A stretch of 64,000 nt of DNA, from assembly GCF_900109345.1 (NCBI RefSeq), contig NZ_FNZN01000007.1, forward strand, positions 70,930 through 134,929, in the 5' to 3' direction. Positions 46,794-55,959 of this stretch are shown piece by piece. The notes beneath the pieces were generated by a model that had not been told where the DNA came from, did no database searches, and worked only from the letters and a program-made list of their open reading frames with translations. The position numbers and the translations under genes were made by a program. How positions within the stretch are numbered: the first letter of the stretch is position 1; every line of letters begins with the position of its first letter. This stretch comes from Maribacter orientalis (GTDB taxonomy: Bacteria > Bacteroidota > Bacteroidia > Flavobacteriales > Flavobacteriaceae).

Positions 46794-49055
46794 ATGAAAA
46801 ATATTTATATAACAATGCTATTGGCATTGTTCGTACAGTTTACATTTGCCCAAAACACATTAAAAGGTAACATCACAAATAAAGAGGACCAAACTCCTTT
46901 AGAACAAGTATCCATATATTTTCCTCAATTAGAAAAAGGTACAGTTACCAATGCTGATGGATTCTTTGAAATTAACAATTTACCGTCTGGAAAGTTTAAA
47001 ATCGTTATTTCATATATAGGTTTTCAAACCTATTCACAAACTGTTGATCTTTTAGAGCCTACCACCCAATTATCACTTGATCTTATGCCTAGTGCCATTG
47101 AAATGGAAGAGGTTATTGTTTCTACTCCCTTTCACAAATTACAACGAGAGAATGTTATGAAAGTAGAAAGGACTAGTATAAAGGATTTAAAATCTGCAGG
47201 AGCTGTAAATTTATCTGAAGGTATTACCAATATTCCTGGTGTAGAAAGTGTTTCTACCGGAGTCGGAATAGGAAAACCTGTTATACGTGGCCTAAGCTCT
47301 AATAGAGTTTTGACCTACACTCAAGGCATACGCTTAGAAAACCAACAATTTGGTGATGAACACGGATTAGGAATTAGTGATGCAGGTATAGAAAGTGTTG
47401 AAGTTATAAAAGGGCCAGCATCTTTGTTATATGGTTCTGATGCCCTTGGTGGTGTACTATATTTAAACCCTGAAAAATTTGCCAACTCCAATGAAGTAGA
47501 GGGTGATATAAACTTAAATTATTTCACCAATACCGAAGGCTTAAATGGAAATGGTGGATTCAAAGCGTCTTCTGAAAAATTAAAATTCTTAGTTCGCTTA
47601 GGTGGAAGTTCACATGTAGATTATAAAACTGGAAATAATGAACGAGTAACAAATTCTAGATTTAGCGAAAAAGATTTAAAAACCGGATTAGTATATCAAC
47701 TCACTAATTTTAAAACTGAGTTACGCTACAATTATAATAATTCTGAATTGGGTATACCCGAAGAAATAGGAGATCAATCAACCGAGCGCTCTGCCATAGA
47801 ACCCTTTCAAGATATTACTAGTCATATCTTAAGTTCGAAATCAAATATCTATTTTAACAATTCTAGCCTTCAAGCTATTATTGGCTTTACTAGAAATGAT
47901 AGAAAAGAATTTGAAGACCATGAACATGGTGCGGAAGTGATTTTGGAAGAAGAGGAACATGAAGAAGGAGAACCGCCCGCTTTAGACATGAAACTAGAAA
48001 CTTTTAGTTACAACCTTCAATACAATTTGGCTAAAATAGGAGCTGTTGAGACAATTATCGGATTACAGGGAATGAACCAAAACAACAGTAACTTTGGTGA
48101 AGAGATTTTAATACCTGATGCTACAACCAACGATATCGGGCTTTTAGTTACATCACATATTCATTTGAACAAAAGTGATGTACAACTTGGAGTACGCTAT
48201 GATAAAAGAACTATTGATTCAGATGAAAATGGCCTTGTTGGTGATCAAAACTATATTGAAGCTATAGATAGAAATTTCAATAGTTTTAATATCGCTGCAG
48301 GTTATAAGGTAGATGTTTCTGAAAATCTTATAACCCGTTTAAATATCGCCTCAGGATTTAGAGCACCTAACTTGGCCGAGTTAACTTCAAATGGTGCACA
48401 TGAAGGAACAAATAGATATGAAATTGGAAATGCCGATTTAAATAATGAAAGAAATGTACAAACAGATTTATCATTAGAATTTAAGAATGAGCATTTTGAA
48501 TTTTATGTAAATGGGTTCTATAATTCCATTTCAGATTATATTTATTTAGAACCAAATGGTACTGCTATAGATGGTAATGCCGTATATCTTTACCAACAAC
48601 AAGATGCGAATTTGTTTGGTGGCGAAGCTGGTCTACATTATCATCCACACCCATTAGATTGGCTGCATATGGAAAGTAATTTTTCTACCGTAACCGGTCA
48701 GTTGAAGAACGATGGTAATTTACCTTTAATACCAGCAAACAATTGGGCTAATACCTTAAGATTTGAATTTAGTAAGATAAATAAAGACTTTGCTAACGGC
48801 TATGGTTTTCTGACTTTGAAATCGTATTTCGCCCAAAATAAAGTAAGTAATTTTGAAACTACTACAAATGGGTATTCGCTATTAAATTTAGGATTGGGGG
48901 CTACTGTTACAATTTCCAATCAACCAATTGATTTTAAATTAAGTGCCAATAATGTTTTAGACAAAGAATATATTTCACACTTGTCGAGACTAAAGAGTGA
49001 TGGCATTTCAAATATTGGAAGAAATATTAATCTTGGAGTTAGCATACCTCTATAA
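46794..49055 (+). CDS. TonB-dependent receptor, probably for a metal ion or complex
   Basis: A 753-residue outer-membrane receptor: signal peptide ending FAQ (residue 20), carboxypeptidase-regulatory-like domain (LKGNITNKEDQTPLEQVSI), plug (about 115-225; VIRGLSSNRVLTYTQGIRL, GPASLLYGSDALGG) and a barrel. An extracellular loop near residues 372-392 is rich in His and Glu (EDHEHG, EEEEHEEGE), and GLHYHPHPLDWLHM occurs later, as in zinc and copper receptors. It lacks the STN domain, so no sigma/anti-sigma control. Transcription ends at the large hairpin at 49074. Confidence 0.85.
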   Translation: MKNIYITMLLALFVQFTFAQNTLKGNITNKEDQTPLEQVSIYFPQLEKGTVTNADGFFEINNLPSGKFKIVISYIGFQTYSQTVDLLEPTTQLSLDLMPSAIEMEEVIVSTPFHKLQRENVMKVERTSIKDLKSAGAVNLSEGITNIPGVESVSTGVGIGKPVIRGLSSNRVLTYTQGIRLENQQFGDEHGLGISDAGIESVEVIKGPASLLYGSDALGGVLYLNPEKFANSNEVEGDINLNYFTNTEGLNGNGGFKASSEKLKFLVRLGGSSHVDYKTGNNERVTNSRFSEKDLKTGLVYQLTNFKTELRYNYNNSELGIPEEIGDQSTERSAIEPFQDITSHILSSKSNIYFNNSSLQAIIGFTRNDRKEFEDHEHGAEVILEEEEHEEGEPPALDMKLETFSYNLQYNLAKIGAVETIIGLQGMNQNNSNFGEEILIPDATTNDIGLLVTSHIHLNKSDVQLGVRYDKRTIDSDENGLVGDQNYIEAIDRNFNSFNIAAGYKVDVSENLITRLNIASGFRAPNLAELTSNGAHEGTNRYEIGNADLNNERNVQTDLSLEFKNEHFEFYVNGFYNSISDYIYLEPNGTAIDGNAVYLYQQQDANLFGGEAGLHYHPHPLDWLHMESNFSTVTGQLKNDGNLPLIPANNWANTLRFEFSKINKDFANGYGFLTLKSYFAQNKVSNFETTTNGYSLLNLGLGATVTISNQPIDFKLSANNVLDKEYISHLSRLKSDGISNIGRNINLGVSIPL

Positions 49056-49073
49056 TAGTAAGGTATGATGTTA

Positions 49074-49113
49074 ACAGCCCCATATATTTTAAAAAATATA
49101 TGGGGCTGTTTTT
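49074..49113. terminator. Bidirectional terminator, long stem
   Basis: ACAGCCCCATATATTTT and its complement around the centre AAAAAA, giving a stem of about 17 pairs with A/T ends. It lies between the convergent receptor (+) and cytochrome (-) genes. Confidence 0.88.
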
Positions 49114-49123
49114 AATATATAAA

Positions 49124-49573
49124 TCAATTACCCTCTAATGGATACCAGTCAATATCAGTCAACGGAGGCCTTCTTCCTTTTTCTAACACAGGATAATTTT
49201 TCGTCAAATAATCTACAATCACTTTTTGGTTTTCACCTAATGGCCATAATCCCTGAGTTTTCTGCATCCATCGTATGGTTGCATCCCATTGCTCCTCTCC
49301 CATTCTATTTTGAATAATCAGCTTAGATGAATGACACGTAGTACAATTCGTTATCACTGTTTGTAATCCGTCAGCTTCAACCAAACCAGTTCGAATATGA
49401 ATACCATTTTCAATTAATTCTGAATCTTCTTCGCCTAGTTCAACTTCAGATTGTCTTGGTCCAAAGAAAACAATAGCTAAAGCCCCAAATATGATGAAGC
49501 TTGTGAAAATCAATAACACGACCTTAAATATGGGCTTAAAAACGATACCATCGTTATTTTCCTTCTCTTGCAT
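49124..49573 (-). CDS. Membrane-anchored c-type cytochrome subunit
   Basis: A 149-residue protein with one N-terminal membrane helix (FKVVLLIFTSFIIFGALAIVFF, about residues 14-36) and a single haem motif CTTCHSSK near residue 78; RWMQ provides a likely axial Met. It overlaps the molybdoenzyme gene by one base (stop TAA sharing A with ATG), so the two are translated in series and act together. The arrangement matches sulfite dehydrogenase pairs, in which the cytochrome takes electrons from the molybdoenzyme; here it would carry them to the respiratory chain. Confidence 0.85.
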   Translation of the reverse strand: MQEKENNDGIVFKPIFKVVLLIFTSFIIFGALAIVFFGPRQSEVELGEEDSELIENGIHIRTGLVEADGLQTVITNCTTCHSSKLIIQNRMGEEQWDATIRWMQKTQGLWPLGENQKVIVDYLTKNYPVLEKGRRPPLTDIDWYPLEGN

Positions 49574-50793
49574 TACACGACTTTTATAGCAATTCTATGA
49601 CAGGCATTATTCAAATAACCTTTAGGATTCCACCCTGGTAAAACCATTGGTTGCTTATTACCGTTAGAATCAGTGGCTCTAGCCCAAATCTCATAATAGC
49701 CTTTTTTTGGGAAAGATACTGTTGCATTAAAATGTTGCCAAGCCAATCTATTCTTAGCCTTTTCTATTGCGGCAGATTTCCAAGAAGTTCCATAATCAAT
49801 AGAGTACTCCATCATTTTTATCTCTAATTCACCCGCCCATGCGTGCCCGTTTATTTTCACTGTTTTTCCTTCATTAATTATTGCTCCCGATTTTGGATAT
49901 GTAATTAATGATTTTACAGGCATAGATTCAATGATACACATATCTTCATCTGCAACAGTTTCCCCAGGCGCTACAGTTTCACAAGGTACGCGGTAAGAAC
50001 TTCCTTGCATTTTTTCACCATCATGCACCTTATTTCTAATACTAATAGTGTGTAACCATTTACCCGAAGTTGAAGCTGGCCAACCGCCACAAACTAATCG
50101 TAATGGAAAACCGTGCACTAAGGGTATAGCTTCACCATTCATAGAGAAGGCCAGTAATGTTTCATCTTGTAATCCCTTAGAAATAGGTACTCCTCTTGAA
50201 ATAGGTTCTTTAGTAGGATTTCTACTCAAATGCATATCTGCAGCGTGATATCCAATGTAAACTGCATCATCCTTAAATCCAGCATCAGCTAAAACATCCT
50301 TAAGTCGAACCCCTGTCCATTCAGCACTTGAGACTGCACCAATGGTCCATTGATTACCTTTCGCTGGCGGATTGAATTCACTTCTTCCGTTACCACCGCA
50401 TTCTAAGGTAAGCTGGTAGGTATACTGTTTAAACTTGGTTTTTAAATCAGAAAGCGAATAGGTTTTTGGTGAAACTACCGACTCACCTTCAATATTAAGT
50501 TTCCAATTCTTCTCATCAATGTTTTCGGGTAGTAGTCCATTATTACGAATGAACATGAATTTATTTGGGGTAACACGATCATTTAATAGATGTGCTTGTG
50601 CCTCCATATTCCAAGGTTTATCGTTTAAAACGACCATTGCTTCATCTTTTTTAAATAAGGCAAATGGGTCTATTTCCTGTAGTGCTACCGGAGTATACCC
50701 CTTGGGCATCAACTCTTTATAAACAATATCAACGCCAAGTAAAGTGGCTAGTGTACTTAAACCAGATTTTGTAACAAAACTTCTTCTCTTCAA
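49573..50793 (-). CDS. Sulfite-oxidase-family molybdopterin enzyme
   Basis: A 406-residue periplasmic molybdoenzyme with a Tat-type signal (KRRSFVTKSGL). The Mo-binding Cys is in LTLECGGNGRSEFNP, with RGVPISKG and PLVHGFPLRLVCGGWPASTSGKWL making the pterin site; a C-terminal immunoglobulin-like dimerisation domain follows (from about residue 290). The start is TTG: a stop lies three codons upstream and no ATG is available. Substrate may be sulfite or another small sulfoxide-like compound; the partner cytochrome favours sulfite dehydrogenase. Confidence 0.88.
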   Translation of the reverse strand: MKRRSFVTKSGLSTLATLLGVDIVYKELMPKGYTPVALQEIDPFALFKKDEAMVVLNDKPWNMEAQAHLLNDRVTPNKFMFIRNNGLLPENIDEKNWKLNIEGESVVSPKTYSLSDLKTKFKQYTYQLTLECGGNGRSEFNPPAKGNQWTIGAVSSAEWTGVRLKDVLADAGFKDDAVYIGYHAADMHLSRNPTKEPISRGVPISKGLQDETLLAFSMNGEAIPLVHGFPLRLVCGGWPASTSGKWLHTISIRNKVHDGEKMQGSSYRVPCETVAPGETVADEDMCIIESMPVKSLITYPKSGAIINEGKTVKINGHAWAGELEIKMMEYSIDYGTSWKSAAIEKAKNRLAWQHFNATVSFPKKGYYEIWARATDSNGNKQPMVLPGWNPKGYLNNACHRIAIKVV

Positions 50794-50847
50794 AACGTAC
50801 TAGATTTGAGATAAAGTTAAGTTATTTGGTAAGAAAATCTGGGTTAT

Positions 50848-51147
50848 TTAAACTTCAATGGTCTGCTCTTTTTTGGCCACTTTAAAAACATAGGTATATA
50901 ACCACATTAAGGTAAAAGACGGTATAATGTCAAAACCTGGAATGATTTCTTCTACGAACGTAAATATACCAGCAGCCTTCCCTACTTTGCCTTTATACAT
51001 TCTGGTCATTAGCCAACCAGAAAGTGGTGCCCAAACAATGTCTGAAAATTCACCTACAAATGGTATAACAAATGATAACATACCTATCCCATCAAAAAGC
51101 AACCCCATTAAAAGTTGCTTATATTTTTTATTCATTAAAATTGACAT
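50848..51147 (-). CDS. Small membrane protein, unknown function
   Basis: A 99-residue protein with two or three hydrophobic segments (LLFDGIGMLSFVIPFVGEF near 13-31; IIPSFTLMWLYTYVF near 72-88). In between is a basic stretch, RMYKGKVGKAAGIFTF. Nothing catalytic is visible. It stands alone between the molybdoenzyme and folE on the same strand, with 54 bases to the molybdoenzyme start. The frame starts at ATG and its hydrophobic pattern is convincing, but the role is unknown. Confidence 0.6.
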   Translation of the reverse strand: MSILMNKKYKQLLMGLLFDGIGMLSFVIPFVGEFSDIVWAPLSGWLMTRMYKGKVGKAAGIFTFVEEIIPGFDIIPSFTLMWLYTYVFKVAKKEQTIEV

Positions 51148-51230
51148 ACTTAAAAATTAGTAATTCTTTAATTGGAATACAACAAAGATGCCAAAATTTT
51201 AAAATAAATAATTACTAAATATGGTCTGTT

Positions 51231-51830
51231 TTAAGAAAGTTTGGAACTAATTAATTTAAGAAATTCATTTCTTGTCTCAATTTTCTCGAACTGACCCCTA
51301 AAACCAGAAGTAGTAGTTACGGAGTTTTGTTTTTGAACCCCACGCATCATCATACACATGTGCGAAGCTTCAATGACAACTGCAACACCCTTGGGTTTTA
51401 ATGTATTATTAATACATTCTAAAATATCATGGGTTAATCGTTCTTGCACCTGTAGTCTTCTTGCAAAAACATCAACCACACGTGGTATTTTACTAAGACC
51501 AACGATATGACCATTAGGAATGTAAGCAATATGTGCTTTACCGAAAAAAGGAAGCATGTGATGTTCGCATAAAGAATAAAGTTCAATGTCCTTTATAATA
51601 ACCATCTCATCATAAGACTCTTTGAACATTGCCCCTTTTAATATCTCAACGGCGTCTTGTTGGTACCCTTGGGTTAAAAAAAGCATTGCTTTGGCTGCTC
51701 GTTCTGGTGTTTTCACTAATCCCTCTCTACCAACATCTTCGCCAATCTCAGCAATAATTGAAGAATATCTACTTTTAACTTCATCGGTAATCTCAAGATT
51801 GTATTCTTCTAAATTTCTATACGGGGACAT
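51231..51830 (-). CDS. folE: GTP cyclohydrolase I FolE
   Basis: Makes dihydroneopterin triphosphate from GTP, the first step of folate synthesis. I start it at the ATG before [13 protein letters not shown], giving 199 residues. The longest frame begins with TTG at 51929, and that codon lies within a -7 box TAGTTTTG (51934-51927), so it cannot be the start of a transcript made there; an intermediate ATG at 51914 cannot be excluded. The zinc ligands are in [12 protein letters not shown] and HMCMMMRG, and [10 protein letters not shown] plus [10 protein letters not shown] are typical. Confidence 0.93.
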   Translation of the reverse strand: MSPYRNLEEYNLEITDEVKSRYSSIIAEIGEDVGREGLVKTPERAAKAMLFLTQGYQQDAVEILKGAMFKESYDEMVIIKDIELYSLCEHHMLPFFGKAHIAYIPNGHIVGLSKIPRVVDVFARRLQVQERLTHDILECINNTLKPKGVAVVIEASHMCMMMRGVQKQNSVTTTSGFRGQFEKIETRNEFLKLISSKLS

Positions 51831-52063
51831 ACTCTTTATTTTATGTTTAATATATTCATAATTATCTTCAACAAAATTAATGTTTTCTTTTATCAACAAC
51901 ATTAAAATTATCATAAATACGAAAAGCAAAACTACTTAATTTGAATTTTACATGCATTTTAAAATTCCATCTATAAAGTAAAACCTGAATACTATTTTTA
52001 CCATGCTCCTTTTTCATTAATTTTGAAGATATCAATAAATTAAAATAACACAATCCATTTCAA

Positions 52064-52744
52064 ATGATAAAAGCTTCTAACATTCATAAGTATTACGGCA
52101 AGTTAGAAGTATTAAAGGGCGTAGACCTTCATATTAAAAAGGGAGAAATCGTTTCTATTGTTGGGGCTTCTGGAGCAGGCAAAACTACTTTATTACAAAT
52201 TCTTGGCACCTTGGATGTTCAATCAAATAAAAGTGATAGTACATTATTAATTAATAATATTGAAACCACTAACCTTAGTGATAAAGATTTAGCCAAGTTT
52301 AGAAATGAACACATTGGTTTTATATTTCAATTTCATCAATTACTTCCAGAATTTACAGCAATAGAAAATGTTTGCTTACCTGCATTCATTAAAAAAACAC
52401 CTAAATCTGACGCTGAAAAAAAAGCTAAAGAACTTTTAGATTTTTTGGGGTTATCTCACCGATATAATCATAAGCCCTCAGAATTATCAGGAGGAGAACA
52501 ACAACGTGTAGCTGTTGCTCGTGCATTAATAAACAACCCTTCTATAATTTTTGCAGATGAACCAAGCGGTAATCTAGATTCTGAAAGTGCAGATAATCTT
52601 CATAAATTATTTTTTGATTTAAGAGAAAAATTCGGACAGACTTTTGTTATTGTTACCCATAATGAAGAACTAGCTGAAATGGCAGATCGTAAATTAACCA
52701 TGGTAGATGGCAAAATTGTAGATAAAGCAATAATAGAAGCATAA
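52064..52744 (+). CDS. LolD-type ABC transporter ATPase
   Basis: A 226-residue ATPase of the MacB/LolD group. Walker A is GASGAGKTT, the signature LSGGEQQR, Walker [13 protein letters not shown], and the H-loop VTHN. This group energises lipoprotein release or transport across the periplasm without a typical substrate channel. No permease gene (LolC/E-like) is adjacent, so I do not assign lolD firmly. It is followed by a CPBP protease gene ten bases later and probably shares its transcript. A TAATTTTG -7 box lies at 52018-52025. Confidence 0.88.
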   Translation: MIKASNIHKYYGKLEVLKGVDLHIKKGEIVSIVGASGAGKTTLLQILGTLDVQSNKSDSTLLINNIETTNLSDKDLAKFRNEHIGFIFQFHQLLPEFTAIENVCLPAFIKKTPKSDAEKKAKELLDFLGLSHRYNHKPSELSGGEQQRVAVARALINNPSIIFADEPSGNLDSESADNLHKLFFDLREKFGQTFVIVTHNEELAEMADRKLTMVDGKIVDKAIIEA

Positions 52745-52754
52745 CGAAAATTGT

Positions 52755-53312
52755 ATGCTTGAAGAACTTATAGCATTCGCTAAGAAACCTATTTATGAGC
52801 AAGATGTGAATTCCAATGCCTCAGATAAATTGAGGTTATTTACTAAACTATTAGTTTTGGCACTTGGCTCAAGTATTCTTTTGCTAATTATAGCGAGTGT
52901 AATTCAAAACATATTTAATATTGAGGTAGGTAAGCATGCCATTGATGATTTATTCGATAATAATTCAGAAATTAAAATCTTTGTCTTAGTTGTTATACTT
53001 GCTCCTTTTCTTGAAGAATTAATTTTTAGAGGTCCTTTACTATTCTTTAAAAATTCTGAGTATTTTCCTATTGTTTTATACATATTTACAATTGCCTTTG
53101 GTCTGGTACATATTAGCAATTTTGAATTGACCACTCAGGTATTATTACTTTCTCCTTTACTGGTTGCGCCACAGATTAGTGTAGGTTTCATACTAGGATA
53201 TATTCGTGTGAAATTTGGATTAATTTGGTCAATGGCACTTCATGCCTGTTACAACATGGCACTAATAATCCCTTTATTACTGGTAAAGCTATTAGATATT
53301 CCAATAGAATGA
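52755..53312 (+). CDS. CPBP-family intramembrane protease
   Basis: A 185-residue membrane protein with about five helices. The CPBP (Abi) signature is complete: EELIFRG, the Glu-Glu and Arg motif, then the conserved FGLVHIS and ALHACYN histidines. Relatives are type II CAAX prenyl endopeptidase-like proteases, some acting in bacteriocin self-immunity. Nothing here suggests bacteriocins, so I give only the family. Its stop overlaps the start of the next gene (ATGA), so the two are translationally coupled. Confidence 0.87.
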   Translation: MLEELIAFAKKPIYEQDVNSNASDKLRLFTKLLVLALGSSILLLIIASVIQNIFNIEVGKHAIDDLFDNNSEIKIFVLVVILAPFLEELIFRGPLLFFKNSEYFPIVLYIFTIAFGLVHISNFELTTQVLLLSPLLVAPQISVGFILGYIRVKFGLIWSMALHACYNMALIIPLLLVKLLDIPIE

Positions 53313-54073
53313 CAAAACTTGAATTAAAAGTATTTCTAGATGAAAAGGTTATTCAATACAATAACCCTCAATTTTTAGAGACAGACCCCATTCAAATACC
53401 ACACCTATTTATTAAAAAAGAGGATATAGAAATTAGTGCCTTTTTAACTGCCACTATAGCTTGGGGAAATAGAAAAAGTATCATCAATAATGCTCACAAA
53501 TTAATGGAATTAATGGGGCATAGTCCTCATGAATTTATTATAAATTATACCGATGATGATTTAGATAACTTGGAAAATTTTGTTCACAGAACTTTCAATG
53601 GCATAGACTTAAAATATTTTATTCAAAGCCTGAATAACATTTACACTCAACATGATGGACTTGAAGGTATTTTTACAAAATTTCAAGGTAAAGCCACCTT
53701 ACAGCCCACTATATCTAAGTTTAAAGAATTGTTTTTTGAATTACCTTTTGAACAGCGAACTACCAAACATGTTTCTGACCCTTTAAAAGGTTCTGCCGCA
53801 AAAAGAATAAATATGTTTTTACGTTGGATGGTAAGAGATGCCAAGACCAATGTAGATTTTGGCCTATGGAAAAATATTGTTCCTTCAAAATTATCATGCC
53901 CATTAGATGTACATTCAGGAAATGTAGCCCGAAAATTAGGCCTTTTAAAACGAAAGCAAAATGATGCCAAAGCATTAGCCGAACTGGATAAAAACTTAAG
54001 AAAACTGGACCCAATGGATCCAGTTAAATATGATTTTGCATTATTTGGTCTTGGTGTATTCGAAAAATTTTAA
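53309..54073 (+). CDS. TIGR02757-family protein
   Basis: A 254-residue protein that begins at the ATG overlapping the CPBP stop (ATGA); a longer frame starts with TTG inside that gene and is not credible. The sequence fits TIGR02757, a widespread Bacteroidota family of unknown function. The C-terminal SCPLDVHSGNVARKLGLL and DPMDPVKYDFALFGLGV resemble the helix-hairpin-helix and catalytic region of HhH-GPD DNA glycosylases, so a role on DNA is possible. The stop shares TTAA with the convergent peroxidase gene. Confidence 0.8.
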   Translation: MTKLELKVFLDEKVIQYNNPQFLETDPIQIPHLFIKKEDIEISAFLTATIAWGNRKSIINNAHKLMELMGHSPHEFIINYTDDDLDNLENFVHRTFNGIDLKYFIQSLNNIYTQHDGLEGIFTKFQGKATLQPTISKFKELFFELPFEQRTTKHVSDPLKGSAAKRINMFLRWMVRDAKTNVDFGLWKNIVPSKLSCPLDVHSGNVARKLGLLKRKQNDAKALAELDKNLRKLDPMDPVKYDFALFGLGVFEKF

Positions 54074-55887
54074 TCAATTAACCCAGTCGGTACGTCCGTT
54101 AGGGTTTTCATAAAGGCAATTAACGCATTCTCTTCATTCAAAGAAAGTTCTAGCTTATCAAACGGTAATGTTTGATGTGGTAAATCAAAACCTAAACCTG
54201 CCCCACCCCCTAGATTATAAAAATTCACAACCTCTTCAAGAGTTTTATAAATTCCATTATGCATATATGGCGCAGTAACTGCTACATTACGAACTGTCGG
54301 AGTTTTAAACATCCCTTTTTGCAAATCTTTTTTAGATATTTGAAAAAAGCCTTCGTCATCATCCAACTTTAGATTTTTGTTATTTGCTGGTACGCCAATC
54401 ACCTCCTTCTCATGTTCCGCAAAAAATGGCGGTACAGTACCGTTAGTTAAGGGCATAAAATGACATGTAGCACAAAGAGCTTTTCCCATAAATAAATTAA
54501 ATCCTAATTCTTCTTGCTCTGTATACGAATCTACTTCTCCCCTAATATTCTTATCAAATTTTGAATCGAAACCATTTAGTGTGGCTATATATGAAGAAAT
54601 TGCTTTTATAATTTCAGTATTCTTTGCAGAAACACCTCCATAAGCTTCATTAAATAATTGATTGTAGGTTGAATCAATTAGAATATCTGAAGAAAATTGA
54701 TGTACAGAGCTATTAAATTCTTTATCATTATTAAATACAGAAGATATTTGAGAAATTAAATCTGGTGATCTACCATCCCAAAATTGACTCTTTTGAAAGG
54801 TCGCATTAATCAATGTAGGTGTGTTTCGTTCCAAATGATTTCCCTCGTTATCTATATTTAATGACAAACCATCTGCCCAGCCTTTATTTGGGTTATGACA
54901 TGTAACACAAGCCATAGTGCCATTCTTTGATAAATTTTTATCAAAAAACAATTTCTTACCTAAGGTAATTTGTTTTTCGGATGGATTTCTATTGTTTGCT
55001 GGTACAAAGTAGTTGGTGTTAAACGAATTCGATTCAAAGAAGGTAGGAGCATCAAAATTAAAAGGATAATTATCTACCGGCTTCCATAAATCGGATGCTT
55101 TTCTAATAGCTACCCAATTACGCGTTATCGGGTTTAAATAATCCTTAATGAAAACAAAGCGATTAAACGTTTCAAAGTTTGGCTGCTCTCCAATAAAATC
55201 GACGGCCAATTTAATATGTTGCCTAAACTCCTTATCCAATTGAGGGTTTGCTACGGTAATCAATTTTTTAATACTCATATCATACACCTCCAATAAACTA
55301 AACAGAGACGTTTTAGTTTCTACTAATCCGAGTTCACTAACAGGAGTATCAAAACCAGATATACCTAAACTTAGTATTCGCATTAGTTGTTGGTGAGTAG
55401 CAATAAAAAATCGTTGCGGAGTAATAGGGCGCTGTGGTATGTATTCTCTTAAAACGACTAACAAACCTTTTGTTAATTCTAGTTCGCGCGCATAGGCTTC
55501 TTCACTTTCAATACCATCATAAATACTTTCCTCAATTTTTTGAAAACCAATTGGGGCCAATATTTTTTGAGTGTCTTCTGTCAAAATTGGTAATGCCGGG
55601 CCGTTAGCTCTATGGCCTACCTCTGGCTTTAAATAGGAAGCATATGGTTCTGCTTTTTTAAACGCTTTTCTCGCAAGTTTAAAGTACGTTTTTGCTTTCG
55701 GGTCATGTACATCAACCATAGCTAAAGAATCTAAATACTTCACAGCCAAAGCCATATTACTACCGTAATATGCTTGTGCCTCGGTAAAAATATCTACTTT
55801 TTTTTCTGCTGATTTTTCTTTTGTTTTGGGTTTACAACAAAACATGATCAATCCACCTAGAACTATATAAATTACCTTTTTTATCAT
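54070..55887 (-). CDS. Di-haem cytochrome c peroxidase-like lipoprotein
   Basis: A 605-residue lipoprotein (lipobox LIMFCC, Cys at residue 17 or 18). Residues 30-285 form an alpha-helical N-terminal domain that looks imelysin-like (GHRANGPALPILTE near 90), and from about 305 a MauG/CcpA-type di-haem domain with CVTCHNP (first haem) and CATCHFM (second haem). The family includes peroxidases and enzymes that oxidise protein tryptophans, with no fixed substrate. It lies after a terminator behind the PhoX-like gene, which may be its partner. Its stop overlaps that of the TIGR02757 gene. Confidence 0.82.
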   Translation of the reverse strand: MIKKVIYIVLGGLIMFCCKPKTKEKSAEKKVDIFTEAQAYYGSNMALAVKYLDSLAMVDVHDPKAKTYFKLARKAFKKAEPYASYLKPEVGHRANGPALPILTEDTQKILAPIGFQKIEESIYDGIESEEAYARELELTKGLLVVLREYIPQRPITPQRFFIATHQQLMRILSLGISGFDTPVSELGLVETKTSLFSLLEVYDMSIKKLITVANPQLDKEFRQHIKLAVDFIGEQPNFETFNRFVFIKDYLNPITRNWVAIRKASDLWKPVDNYPFNFDAPTFFESNSFNTNYFVPANNRNPSEKQITLGKKLFFDKNLSKNGTMACVTCHNPNKGWADGLSLNIDNEGNHLERNTPTLINATFQKSQFWDGRSPDLISQISSVFNNDKEFNSSVHQFSSDILIDSTYNQLFNEAYGGVSAKNTEIIKAISSYIATLNGFDSKFDKNIRGEVDSYTEQEELGFNLFMGKALCATCHFMPLTNGTVPPFFAEHEKEVIGVPANNKNLKLDDDEGFFQISKKDLQKGMFKTPTVRNVAVTAPYMHNGIYKTLEEVVNFYNLGGGAGLGFDLPHQTLPFDKLELSLNEENALIAFMKTLTDVPTGLID

Positions 55888-55908
55888 GCTAATTATTTAA
55901 AATATAGA

Positions 55909-55940
55909 AAAGGACCTTCAACCATTTATGAAGGTCCTTT
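55909..55940 (-). terminator. Terminator between PhoX-like and peroxidase genes
   Basis: Perfect 12-base inverted repeat AAAGGACCTTCA/TGAAGGTCCTTT with an eight-base loop, followed on the minus strand by TTCTATATTTT. It lies between the two lipoprotein genes, so the peroxidase is probably expressed at a lower level or from its own promoter. Confidence 0.8.
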
Positions 55941-55959
55941 CAAAAAATTGATAGCTAAA

